Positions 26,601 to 33,551 of a stretch of 64,000 nt of DNA are shown here, piece after piece. The stretch is taken from NCBI RefSeq assembly GCF_022814725.1, contig NZ_CP093442.1, positions 3,286,001-3,350,000 on the forward strand. Direction: 5' to 3'. Source of the DNA: Bdellovibrio reynosensis (GTDB lineage Bacteria > Bdellovibrionota > Bdellovibrionia > Bdellovibrionales > Bdellovibrionaceae). How positions within the stretch are numbered: position 1 is the first letter of the stretch; every line of letters starts with the position of its first letter. The notes beneath the pieces were generated by a model, which had not been told where the DNA came from, ran no database searches, and was given only the letters and a program-made list of their open reading frames with translations. Made by a program: the position numbers and the translations under genes.

Positions 26601-28535
26601 TTGACCTTCGCGTCCCAACATACCAGTTTCAGTTGGGTTCATTTTACCGATTGTCCAAACACCATAACCAAGTTCATTTTGTGCGCGGAATGGAACTTGC
26701 GGCGCAAAAGCCACGTTCGTAGCAGGGTCTACTAGTTTAAAGGAAATGCGTTCCTTAATTCGTGCAGTTGTTTGGTAACCAGCAACACCATTGTAATCAT
26801 TGATTGGTAATGCTGATTCAGCAATACACTCACCAACTAGGCCCGTAGAGTATCCTTGGGTAAAGTTCAGAACACCTTTATCAAGTCTCATATCAACATC
26901 AGAAATTTCTGTGTTTGAAACGGAACGGAAGCAAGCTTCCTGAAGTGAGCTGAATGGAGAGTAATCAGAACTTAGTGAGTTGTTTGTCCAGTCAAGTTCA
27001 ACAATTTCTGCATCCACACGTGTTGCAGGCACAAGGCGTACTACAGAATAGTCAGAACCATCCGCGGTTTTAGTGTCATGCTTAAAGTACTTCACTGGAA
27101 TGTTCATAAGCTCTTCGTAATCTGTATCATTTGATCCAGATTTGAATTCAACAAGCTTATCAGCTTTGCGTACGATCAAACGAGTTTCGCGGAATTCGAA
27201 CTTCACAATAGTTAATTGGCCAGCCATACCTGGGGCAAACATCGTAGTTACAGGCGCGTCTTCAAGGGTGCGTTTAAAGAAGAATTCTTTATCTTTGATA
27301 TCAGCAATGCGGATCATTGTGCGAGGATCCATTTCATTGTTGCTTTCAATTTTCTTTGGCTCAACGTTAGCAGAAATTTGCACTAAACCTACATTTTTGC
27401 TGGCTGTAGTATCACGGAAAGTCACTTCTGCATCTTGGTTGCCGTCTTGGTCGGCAACTGGAAGTTCTGGGCGAACGTATTTCACAGGAATATCAAAACG
27501 CAAGATCATGATGCAGTTTGCTTGTTCTTCTTTTGGAAGAACTTGCACGATGTCAGCAGGACATTGGCGAATGTTAGATTTGTTAGAACCTAGTTTAAGT
27601 TGTTGCAATTGTGAATCAGTCAAAACAGTTTTGCCAAGTTGACCGATTTCAAAAATATGAAGAGCGTCCACGTCAAGAAGGGTACGAATCTTTGTGTCTT
27701 TTGCAAGGTTCACAGAGATTTGGAATTCTTCTTTCAAAGTTTCAGCCGTCATGATTTTGTTATTGATGTTATTCATAACAAAAGTGCGGTCTAACTCGCT
27801 TCCACGTGTTTTAGGATCTACACCAACAGCCAAACGATCTGTCGAAGTATTAGAAATTTGAATATGTGTTGCTTCAGCCCACTCAGAGGATTTAAGTCTT
27901 AAAGAAGAAGTCTCTTCACCCAACTGATTTTTAGTGCGGTTCAAAGTACCGAAATCTTTTACAGAGTATTTAAAAATTGGAACTAGCAATGCCTGCTTTT
28001 TCGCTTGTTTTTGAGCGCGGGCCTCTTTAAGGCTAGCTAACAATGATTTTACTTTTTTGTTGTCAGACGTTTTTTGCAGTTGTTTTTGCAACTGAACTTC
28101 ATTTTTAGAAACTGCAAGTTCCTTTTCCAAAATAGAAAGTTCTGTCGTGTCAGAAACAATTTTATAAGCAGTAACATATTTTTTATCTACAGAGAATACA
28201 ACCGGGTAAGAACGGTTTGCTTGACCCGTGATTTGCAAGCCTTTGAACATGAATTTAAGTCTTTTTGGAACTTCAACGTCAGTAACTGCAACCATGCCTT
28301 TTTCAGCTGTCGCTTTTGAAGCTTCGCCTAAAGACAACTCAGTCAAACGCTCGTCGGTTTGAACTTTTTGTGAGCTGTTATCAAGGTTTAACTGCCCAAA
28401 CTCAGAGATCGCAAAGATTGTTTCCTCTTCGCTTTCAGACAACGAGGCATCACGTTTTTTCGTACAACCTGATACGAACAGTGTCAAAGCAACTAAGGCC
28501 ATGAAGGCTTTTGCGTATTGAGACTTAGGTGTCAT
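23637..28535 (-). CDS. Giant zinc-dependent metalloprotease lipoprotein
   Basis: A 1632-residue lipoprotein with signal YAKAFMALVALTLFVSGC. Near residue 988 it carries HEMGHSQGLTH, the metzincin zinc motif HExxHxxGxxH. About 30 residues later SSIMDYMQPG fits the Met-turn. The arrangement recalls the DUF5117/DUF4953 'zinc-dependent metalloprotease' family (HExGHxxGLxHNF... SSxMDY), but this protein is much longer than usual (about 800), with an N-terminal half of no recognised domain. Lipidation suggests it acts in the periplasm or at the outer surface. ATG 28535 is chosen because GGAGAA is 5 nt upstream; an earlier in-frame ATG at 28568 would add residues before the lipoprotein signal. No partner gene overlaps it. 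A proteolytic function on envelope or prey proteins is inferred. Confidence 0.85.
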   Translation of the reverse strand: MTPKSQYAKAFMALVALTLFVSGCTKKRDASLSESEEETIFAISEFGQLNLDNSSQKVQTDERLTELSLGEASKATAEKGMVAVTDVEVPKRLKFMFKGLQITGQANRSYPVVFSVDKKYVTAYKIVSDTTELSILEKELAVSKNEVQLQKQLQKTSDNKKVKSLLASLKEARAQKQAKKQALLVPIFKYSVKDFGTLNRTKNQLGEETSSLRLKSSEWAEATHIQISNTSTDRLAVGVDPKTRGSELDRTFVMNNINNKIMTAETLKEEFQISVNLAKDTKIRTLLDVDALHIFEIGQLGKTVLTDSQLQQLKLGSNKSNIRQCPADIVQVLPKEEQANCIMILRFDIPVKYVRPELPVADQDGNQDAEVTFRDTTASKNVGLVQISANVEPKKIESNNEMDPRTMIRIADIKDKEFFFKRTLEDAPVTTMFAPGMAGQLTIVKFEFRETRLIVRKADKLVEFKSGSNDTDYEELMNIPVKYFKHDTKTADGSDYSVVRLVPATRVDAEIVELDWTNNSLSSDYSPFSSLQEACFRSVSNTEISDVDMRLDKGVLNFTQGYSTGLVGECIAESALPINDYNGVAGYQTTARIKERISFKLVDPATNVAFAPQVPFRAQNELGYGVWTIGKMNPTETGMLGREGQETNYSVVHDLRDGKKIMYTVTGLEPSVDLDPKIRQIYKETARKVVDAWDFAYKQAFAVKNEKRDGRYVDIQFAGENGIEAKVGDLDKNIIHFENKFNDNHGVLGVSMVGYNPRSGIVVADSLIIYAGNLQQFVAGFQHTLRNSLQWNAMKAHLRDTKAAELKAKDKSSKEAKTVGAVAVEKAKAANQFTQGVNGLLKGIRLNGSSFVSASKANLVSSDIQAAVKNMQVAGAGTFKYAPPQMESAWIDRVLRKLAENRNMDEQELQGVVAAEMLASKEGTLTSAQRLDLQRAVHTGKLRSKMNALFKNAPGCLLTSTADIGRDFANKKFEDALRDILYFDLGHEMGHSQGLTHNFIASFDKENFKNMDGTDSNRNYSSIMDYMQPGKFNWDGIGTYDIHALRAAHEGLLELSPNVIENLKKQNKGGLIVQDKFIKIDTIKSSFAPTGWNNFSSHQIKGILKPYKYCTDVHVGYEPQCQRFDHGTSATEIVENIIEDYEQNYINGYHAWDRNNFGLGAAGRAIGSSAYKMFTMRQFFDELYYREQVGPHDAAELADLENAATKVYLFYNQVLRTPDANLAFKNTDRFQAITYSYPELDKNGNETGEMIPDVALVETRAIQTLSVNEHRIDTVGYENDKIAALNFLTMKGFPQYKYRSQNIIFSFLDFEKYTLGKRPEESLYVNTVTGMMLDELQPTFTNDKVALHPIEGATSTITPAMTTYAAIYSIFNLEAATLRDQDNFASLFKVGSSIGSAPTDRIALSQLGVSESSTTRLSFWALDNATSSNAILSVAAAKNFFIQSGKVLEPLFAKLFIAQVQSSFGGEKFNEMVAKEKAVLIEKLNELNKDGKIVSADVVKANPELAIEKQIEYIIAENKEVIALAIDLQNATDKKQNMKPHLEKSRSLRTKTYLAGQALPLHSLSQKAVKATGAQLGAALAEQSKNPSFKGWGNWASQLVNGMQLDVSYGVIMKNIEFLSKLTLMTNPEYNR

Positions 28536-28829
28536 TGAGTTCTCCGATCCCTTTTTGTCACCACCCAAAACCCATATCTAATATATAGGCTATGGAACAG
28601 TGACTCTCTCCTAATAGGTTATAAATGCACTGACGGTGCCATCTGTAGAGAACTCTCATGTTGAATAGGTTCCATTTCAGGTTAGAAATGCGTTTAAACT
28701 TTTAACACAGGACAATTAAGGGAAAGCGTCTCAAAACGAAACAGTTGTATTCACGCAGCCATCTTTACAAGTTCTTGTCCGTCAGAAATTTTAAAAGAAT
28801 CATGCATAAAAAAAGACCACGGAGGGTTC
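28536..28829. other. Divergent intergenic region with direct repeats
   Basis: This gap separates the divergent metalloprotease and TTHB210-like genes. It holds AGGTTATAAATGC near 28617 and AGGTTAGAAATGC near 28679, an imperfect direct repeat spaced about 62 nt apart. Both are preceded by or close to AATAGGTT. They could be activator or repressor sites for either gene. No clear sigma-70 boxes were assigned. Confidence 0.35.
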
Positions 28830-29555
28830 ATGAAGGAGTTCGTATTATTTCTTTGTTTGTTATTCGCCGGCTTTAATGCCCAAGCATTCATAATCAACGG
28901 CGAAGAAAAAAGTATCGGCAATGGTTCGGCCTGGGCCTTTGCAGATATCACCAGCGATGGCTTCCCTAAAGCCATAGGCATGGCATTTACAGAAGGCGCA
29001 TTGCAGGGGTTACCCCCTGATATGTTTATCCTTGAGTTGTTCTTGCCATCGGTTTTAAACATTCCGCCCTATTCGCATATGAACATTGATTGGAATCCCC
29101 ACGGGCATGAGCCTGATGGCGTTTATAACGTGCCTCACTTTGATTTTCATTTTTTCTTTATTCCACCGGAAGTGCAAAAGGCTATTACTTGCATGGGAGA
29201 TGATAGAGCGGTTTGTTTGACTCAGCCATCACCTGAAGAAATCCCGCCCTTCTACGTGCCGACTCCCGAAGGAGTACCTGGTATGGGCTGGCATTGGGTG
29301 GATAGCAGATCTCCAGAATTAAACGGCGGAAAATTCACATCAACCATGATTTATGGATTTTATGCAGGCGATATGAACTTCGTGGAACCAATGATCACCC
29401 GAGATTTTTTCTTGTCTAAAAAATCCCACCACGCGAATATTCCGACGCCGTTGCACTATGCGAAGAATGGAATTTATCCAACTTCTTACAGCGTTACGTT
29501 TAACAGCATCGAAAAAGTTTACTATGTCACTATGAAGAATACGGAATCAAAATAA
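28830..29555 (+). CDS. Secreted TTHB210-like/DUF5602-type protein
   Basis: A 241-residue protein with a signal peptide (FVLFLCLLFAGFNAQA). The mature part contains SAWAFADITSDGFPKAIGMA, the His-rich MNIDWNPHGHEPDGVYNVPH and FDFHFFF, and two Cys (ITCMGDDRAVCL). The NPHGHxPxxxY...PHFDFHFF pattern recalls the TTHB210-like family, small secreted proteins of unknown activity; the His cluster suggests metal binding (inference). GGAGG lies 7 nt before the ATG. The stop overlaps the end of the convergent barrel gene by 9 nt. Family assignment is from memory of the motif and is moderate. Confidence 0.65.
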   Translation: MKEFVLFLCLLFAGFNAQAFIINGEEKSIGNGSAWAFADITSDGFPKAIGMAFTEGALQGLPPDMFILELFLPSVLNIPPYSHMNIDWNPHGHEPDGVYNVPHFDFHFFFIPPEVQKAITCMGDDRAVCLTQPSPEEIPPFYVPTPEGVPGMGWHWVDSRSPELNGGKFTSTMIYGFYAGDMNFVEPMITRDFFLSKKSHHANIPTPLHYAKNGIYPTSYSVTFNSIEKVYYVTMKNTESK

Positions 29556-30368
29556 GACCGTAGCAGAAGCGTAAACGGTAGAGTCATTTTCATTCAGGAT
29601 TTGGATATTGGAATCAGTTCCATTGGCCTTTAAAGCTGATCCGCCATTAGTGTGGCCCACGGAAAGCGATAAGTGGTCGTGAACTTGGTATCCAATATCC
29701 TGACTGATTTCAAAAGAATTGCGCATCACATTTTGATAAGAAAACACCGAAACATACGCAAAACTAGCAGAAATATACACGCCAGAGCTAAAGTTGTAGG
29801 CAAAACTTAAGCTTTGATTCGCAGCATATTCCGTGTTCACCGGCCCATCAGCGCGAGTGATATATTGATGGAAATTTCGAACAAAAATGGCACTGCCGCT
29901 GATCGAAAAACCTGTTAGTAAAAGATCAGGATTGATAGCCGCAGTTACGCCCCCAGAAACGCTTGCTTGCAAGCTTTGGAACTTGCTTGCATCACGGGAC
30001 GTGGGAAGGCCTAAGCCCAATAAATATCCACCTTTAAGGTATTTTCCGACTGAAACCGCGGCTCTAGAAAAGTTGAATGAAAGATTTGATACATCATCAT
30101 TTTCATAATCGATAAGATCTTGGCTATATCCAATCTGGGCACGTGTCGAATAGTTTTCTGAAATACGATAGGACACGCGGCCCATGTAATCGATGCCGTC
30201 ACGTTTGGTGCCATCTTGAAAATCATAAAGGCTTGTAGACCGACTGACGTTCACAAAACCGCTCCAAGAACTGGGTGGGGCTTTGGCTTCCTTTTTAGAA
30301 GTATTAGCCAATGCAGGAGCCGCTAAGCTAAGGGTCACTAAAAATCCAAGTATTGATCGTAGGGCCAT
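29547..30368 (-). CDS. Probable outer-membrane beta-barrel
   Basis: A 273-residue protein with a signal peptide (SILGFLVTLSLAAPALANT). The rest is alternating strands (RVSYRISENYSTRAQIGYSQ, QSLSFAYNFSSGVYISASFA, DHLSLSVGHTNGG) ending SATVLF with a terminal Phe, the usual mark of an outer-membrane barrel. No named family was recognised. About 12 strands would fit the length. It converges on the TTHB210-like gene with a 9-nt overlap and is divergent from the RNase H gene. A 21-bp palindrome (30421-30441) in the shared upstream region could control it. Confidence 0.72.
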   Translation of the reverse strand: MALRSILGFLVTLSLAAPALANTSKKEAKAPPSSWSGFVNVSRSTSLYDFQDGTKRDGIDYMGRVSYRISENYSTRAQIGYSQDLIDYENDDVSNLSFNFSRAAVSVGKYLKGGYLLGLGLPTSRDASKFQSLQASVSGGVTAAINPDLLLTGFSISGSAIFVRNFHQYITRADGPVNTEYAANQSLSFAYNFSSGVYISASFAYVSVFSYQNVMRNSFEISQDIGYQVHDHLSLSVGHTNGGSALKANGTDSNIQILNENDSTVYASATVLF

Positions 30369-30420
30369 TGCAAACTCCTTCAGACAAAAAGGTTGCAGGG
30401 AAAGTGCCAGGGCTTTTGCG

Positions 30421-30441
30421 CACCAGTTTGTAATACTGGTG
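30421..30441. promoter_or_regulatory. Palindrome, candidate operator
   Basis: CACCAGT (30421-30427) and ACTGGTG (30435-30441) are perfect inverted 7-mers around a 7-nt centre, TTGTAAT. It sits 52 nt before the barrel-gene start and about 103 nt before the RNase H start. It could be an operator or a leader hairpin. Confidence 0.35.
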
Positions 30442-30544
30442 TTTAAGAATTGATCAAGGGACCAAGTTTGTTCCTATATTTGCAGATGGCCACATCGCCG
30501 CTTTGAGCATTGACACCACTGCCATCCCTCGCGAGGATAACCCC

Positions 30545-31300
30545 GTGGAAAACCAACATCGAAACTATTTGCTGATTTATTCTGACGGAGCTTGCTCTGG
30601 TAATCCTGGCCCTGGTGGGTGGGGGAGTGTGATCCTGCTTCCAGAAAATTCAGTTATCGAACTGGGTGGTGGTGAATATTCCACAACCAACAATCGCATG
30701 GAGATGATGGCCGCCCTTGAGGCATTACGACAAGTTTCCCACCGCGCAGAGCCCATTCACTTCTACACGGATTCTACTTACCTGATTCGCGGAATCACCC
30801 AGTGGATCTGGGGCTGGCGCAAGCGCAACTGGAAAACTGCAGACGGCGAAGACGTTTCTAACCGGGACCTGTGGGAAGAAATCGCCAAAGTCGTTCAAGC
30901 TCGCAGCGCCATGGGAAAAATTGACTGGCGATATTCCCGTGGTCACATTGGAACCCCGGGTAATGAACGTTGTGATCGTATCGCCGTTGGTTTTTCTAAA
31001 AACGATCATGTGCAGTTGTACACAGGGCCTTACAATACTTATTCAGTAAATCTGCTGGATGTCCCTGGCGATCACTCTTTACCAGAAATGCGTCAAGCTG
31101 GAGCTGCGAAAAAAGAAGCGTTCAGTTATTTGAGCAATTTGGGTGGATTGGTGTATCGCCATAGAAATTGGCCTTCTTGTCAGAAAAGAGTGAGCGGTCA
31201 ATCCGGTGCAAAATTTAAAAAAGCCATGTCCCAAGCAGAAGAGTTTGAGATTTTAAAAGCCTGGGGATTAAGTCCCGCCACAGAAATTAAAGAGGGATAG
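30545..31300 (+). CDS. rnhA: Ribonuclease HI with C-terminal viroplasmin-like domain
   Basis: A 251-residue protein. Residues 1-140 are RNase HI: IYSDGACSGNPGPGGWG (first Asp), TTNNRMEMMAALEAL (Glu), HFYTDSTYLIRG (second Asp) and GHIGTPGNERCDRIA (last Asp). It degrades the RNA strand of RNA-DNA hybrids. The last 60 residues (YLSNLGGLVYRHRNWPSCQK, then SGQSGAKFKKAMSQAEEFEI) match the RNHn/caulimovirus viroplasmin-like hybrid-binding domain (PF01693). That domain is at the N-terminus in eukaryotic and Bacillus halodurans RNase H1, so the order is swapped. I prefer GTG 30545 (GAGG 8 nt upstream); a TTG at 30503 is possible but lacks a good site. It is followed after 3 nt by an SDR gene. Confidence 0.9.
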   Translation: MENQHRNYLLIYSDGACSGNPGPGGWGSVILLPENSVIELGGGEYSTTNNRMEMMAALEALRQVSHRAEPIHFYTDSTYLIRGITQWIWGWRKRNWKTADGEDVSNRDLWEEIAKVVQARSAMGKIDWRYSRGHIGTPGNERCDRIAVGFSKNDHVQLYTGPYNTYSVNLLDVPGDHSLPEMRQAGAAKKEAFSYLSNLGGLVYRHRNWPSCQKRVSGQSGAKFKKAMSQAEEFEILKAWGLSPATEIKEG

Positions 31301-31303
31301 CAA

Positions 31304-32080
31304 ATGGAAATTGCAAACCGCCACATCCTAGTCACTGGTGCCAGTCGCGGAATTGGCAAAGCCTTCGCAAAAATGTGTGCTGAAGATAAAGCCAATCTTT
31401 ATTTGATCTTGCGAAAAAACGACGAAGAGATCGTCAAGGAACTGCAGCAGGCCGGCGCGAAATCGGTGAAGGTTTTTGAAACCGATCTGCGCAGCCGCGA
31501 GGCTGTCACTGCGTTGATTGAGCAGCTTAAAGAAATCCCCGTAGATATTCTTTTTAACAACGCTGGAATTTTAACCGGCGGCTTGATTGAGGAACAAAAC
31601 ATTGAGCACATCTATCAAATGTTGCAAGTGAATGTGAATTCCTTAATTCAACTGACCCATGGTGTATTGCCAGGGATGATTGCCCGCAAGCGCGGTAAGA
31701 TCATCAATAATTCTAGCGTTTCAGCGTATATGCATTTCCCTTGTGCTTCGACCTATGCCGCAAGTAAAGCCGCGGTGGCAGCTTTCACTGACTGCATTCG
31801 CATTGAACTAAAAGAAACCGGCGTGACCACATTATTGTTAATTACACCAGGCATTCGCACCCGCATGTTTGATGAAGTTGAAACAGTCTTTGGCAAGAAC
31901 TTCCAAATTCCAGAAGACACCATTTCGCCCCATAAGTATGCGCAGATGATTCGTGAAGCTGTGTTGCATGATTTGCCGGTGCTTGAGCCGTCAGGATTGA
32001 CTGGTGTGGGATTAAAAGTGGCTAAGTTTGTTAAGCCACTTTTTGAAATCGAAGTCGCAAGAAGATTTAAAAGAAACTAA
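31304..32080 (+). CDS. Short-chain dehydrogenase/reductase
   Basis: A 258-residue classical SDR. It has the cofactor loop TGASRGIGKAF, ETDLR, the NNAG motif LFNNAGILTGG, catalytic Ser in NNSSVSAY and the YAASK pair (Tyr and Lys). The residue after the first strand does not clearly show NADP preference. It begins 3 nt after rnhA and probably shares its transcript. It converges with a lipoprotein gene over 4 nt. The C-terminal region (VARRFKRN) is basic. The substrate cannot be predicted; enzymes of this shape often reduce acyl or lipid ketones. Confidence 0.9.
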   Translation: MEIANRHILVTGASRGIGKAFAKMCAEDKANLYLILRKNDEEIVKELQQAGAKSVKVFETDLRSREAVTALIEQLKEIPVDILFNNAGILTGGLIEEQNIEHIYQMLQVNVNSLIQLTHGVLPGMIARKRGKIINNSSVSAYMHFPCASTYAASKAAVAAFTDCIRIELKETGVTTLLLITPGIRTRMFDEVETVFGKNFQIPEDTISPHKYAQMIREAVLHDLPVLEPSGLTGVGLKVAKFVKPLFEIEVARRFKRN

Positions 32081-32661
32081 GGATTAAATTCTAAAACCCC
32101 AGAACCGACGGCGCCAGTCACAGTCAGTTTTAAAGGCTTTCCCTCGATAGATCTCATCGTCACAGGGAAGACCACGGAATATGGCGAATAAAACCGGTTG
32201 TGATATGGATAAAGTCCTTCGATTTCTGCTAGCTGCAACTTCAGTTTAGTCACTTTGCCTTCATAGCGACGACCTTCTACATCCAAAAAAACCTTCCACA
32301 TCGTGTTGGGCTTAGAAAGATCATCGTTTTTACGTTCAGGCGTATAAAAGCTTAAAAAGAAATCCGTTTGTTTGCTTAAACGATCTTCGACTTTCGCTTT
32401 TTCTTCAGCGAACTTTTTTTCATCCCATTGATATAACATCGCACCTTGTTCAAGTTGCGCTTGGGAAACGGCCGAATTTAAAACGGTGCCTTCCATTTCT
32501 AGGGTATTGTAAAAACCTGAATAACGTCGAACTTTATCAGAATTTTTATCAATGACCGAAGCATAATCGCCCGTGGTTTTGATAGTGTGGCCCGAAGGAG
32601 TCACTTCGTAATTAGTCGCACAAGCTGATAGAAAAAGTAAAGCTAACAAAAGATATTTCAT
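32077..32661 (-). CDS. Lipoprotein, unknown function
   Basis: A 194-residue lipoprotein with signal MKYLLLALLFLSAC (Cys14). The mature region reads YEVTPSGHTIKTTGDYASVI and later FFLSFYTPERKNDDLSKPN, VEGRRYEGKV and SPYSVVFPV, suggesting a beta-rich fold. The family is not recognised. The upstream lipase stop and this ATG share one base (TAATG), so translation is coupled. It is the last gene of a nadB-lipase-lipoprotein run. It may be an envelope factor acting with the lipase (inference). Confidence 0.75.
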   Translation of the reverse strand: MKYLLLALLFLSACATNYEVTPSGHTIKTTGDYASVIDKNSDKVRRYSGFYNTLEMEGTVLNSAVSQAQLEQGAMLYQWDEKKFAEEKAKVEDRLSKQTDFFLSFYTPERKNDDLSKPNTMWKVFLDVEGRRYEGKVTKLKLQLAEIEGLYPYHNRFYSPYSVVFPVTMRSIEGKPLKLTVTGAVGSGVLEFNP

Positions 32662-33512
32662 TATTTAGACTCCAAAAAACCATCCATGAATTTTTTAATA
32701 TCAGCAAAAACAGTGTTGCGAATGATATCATTCACAAGTTCATGCTTGGCATCAGGATAGACGTACAATTCTTTTTTAGAACTTCCCAAGGCATCGTAAA
32801 ACTTCTTCGCTTCAGCAGTGCTTACCACCGGATCATTTTCAGCTAAGATAAATAACGCCGGCTTCGTGATATGGCTTCCGCGCGGACGAACAAAATCAAA
32901 AGACTCTAACATTCCAAGGAATGATCCAGGTGAAATACGCCCATGTCTTAAAGCATCTTGTTCATATTCACGAATCACGTCTGGATCGCGAGTCAGCATG
33001 TCGTTAGTAAGTTCGTTACTCATGGTGATTTGCGGAATTAGCGCATTCAGTAAGCCCGCGCCTTTAGATTTAAATAAAGGTACTGGAACAGAAACTCCTA
33101 ACAACGGAGAGCTGATGACAATCGCATCACATCTGATGTCAGGATTGCGGATCAAAGTTTTTAGTTGAATCAATCCACCCATAGAATGGGCAAAAAGAAT
33201 CACCGGACCATTTTTGATCTTTTCATTTTTTAAAACCATCTCTAAAAAGATTTTATAATCTTCGCAATAGTCATCAAAGTTTGCGACAAATCCGCGACGA
33301 CCTTCAGAGCGTCCATGGCCGCGTAAGTCCCAGCCATAGAAATTCCATTTGTCGTTTTCAAATGCTTTAATCAAGCGGTGATAGGATTCGGAATGTTCGC
33401 CATGTCCATGGGTCACAATCACAGTGCCGATGGCTTCTGGATTGTTCCAAACCTGGAAGAACAAGTTGATATCTTTATAGCCTTTAAAAAAACCTTCAGA
33501 TCGATTGTACAT
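32661..33512 (-). CDS. Monoacylglycerol-lipase-like alpha/beta hydrolase
   Basis: A 283-residue serine hydrolase. Motifs are THGHGEHSESYHRLI (oxyanion HG), the Ser elbow LFAHSMGGLI, AENDPVV (Asp) and DAKHEL (His). GWDLRGHGRSEGRRGFV is typical of the monoglyceride-lipase/PldB group (COG2267). It should hydrolyse a monoacylglycerol or lysophospholipid. It has no signal peptide, so it is cytoplasmic or membrane-associated. It begins 39 nt after nadB ends and its stop is coupled to the lipoprotein gene. The Shine-Dalgarno is weak (GGGG very close to the ATG). Confidence 0.88.
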   Translation of the reverse strand: MYNRSEGFFKGYKDINLFFQVWNNPEAIGTVIVTHGHGEHSESYHRLIKAFENDKWNFYGWDLRGHGRSEGRRGFVANFDDYCEDYKIFLEMVLKNEKIKNGPVILFAHSMGGLIQLKTLIRNPDIRCDAIVISSPLLGVSVPVPLFKSKGAGLLNALIPQITMSNELTNDMLTRDPDVIREYEQDALRHGRISPGSFLGMLESFDFVRPRGSHITKPALFILAENDPVVSTAEAKKFYDALGSSKKELYVYPDAKHELVNDIIRNTVFADIKKFMDGFLESK

Positions 33513-33551
33513 ACCCCATTAGATTGCCGCGAGAGCAACTACGGGGCAAGT

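Noticed and set aside
27142-27642. 166-residue open frame on the plus strand inside the metalloprotease gene
   Set aside because: Low-complexity Ser/Thr-rich translation, no start signal, antisense to a clear lipoprotein metalloprotease.
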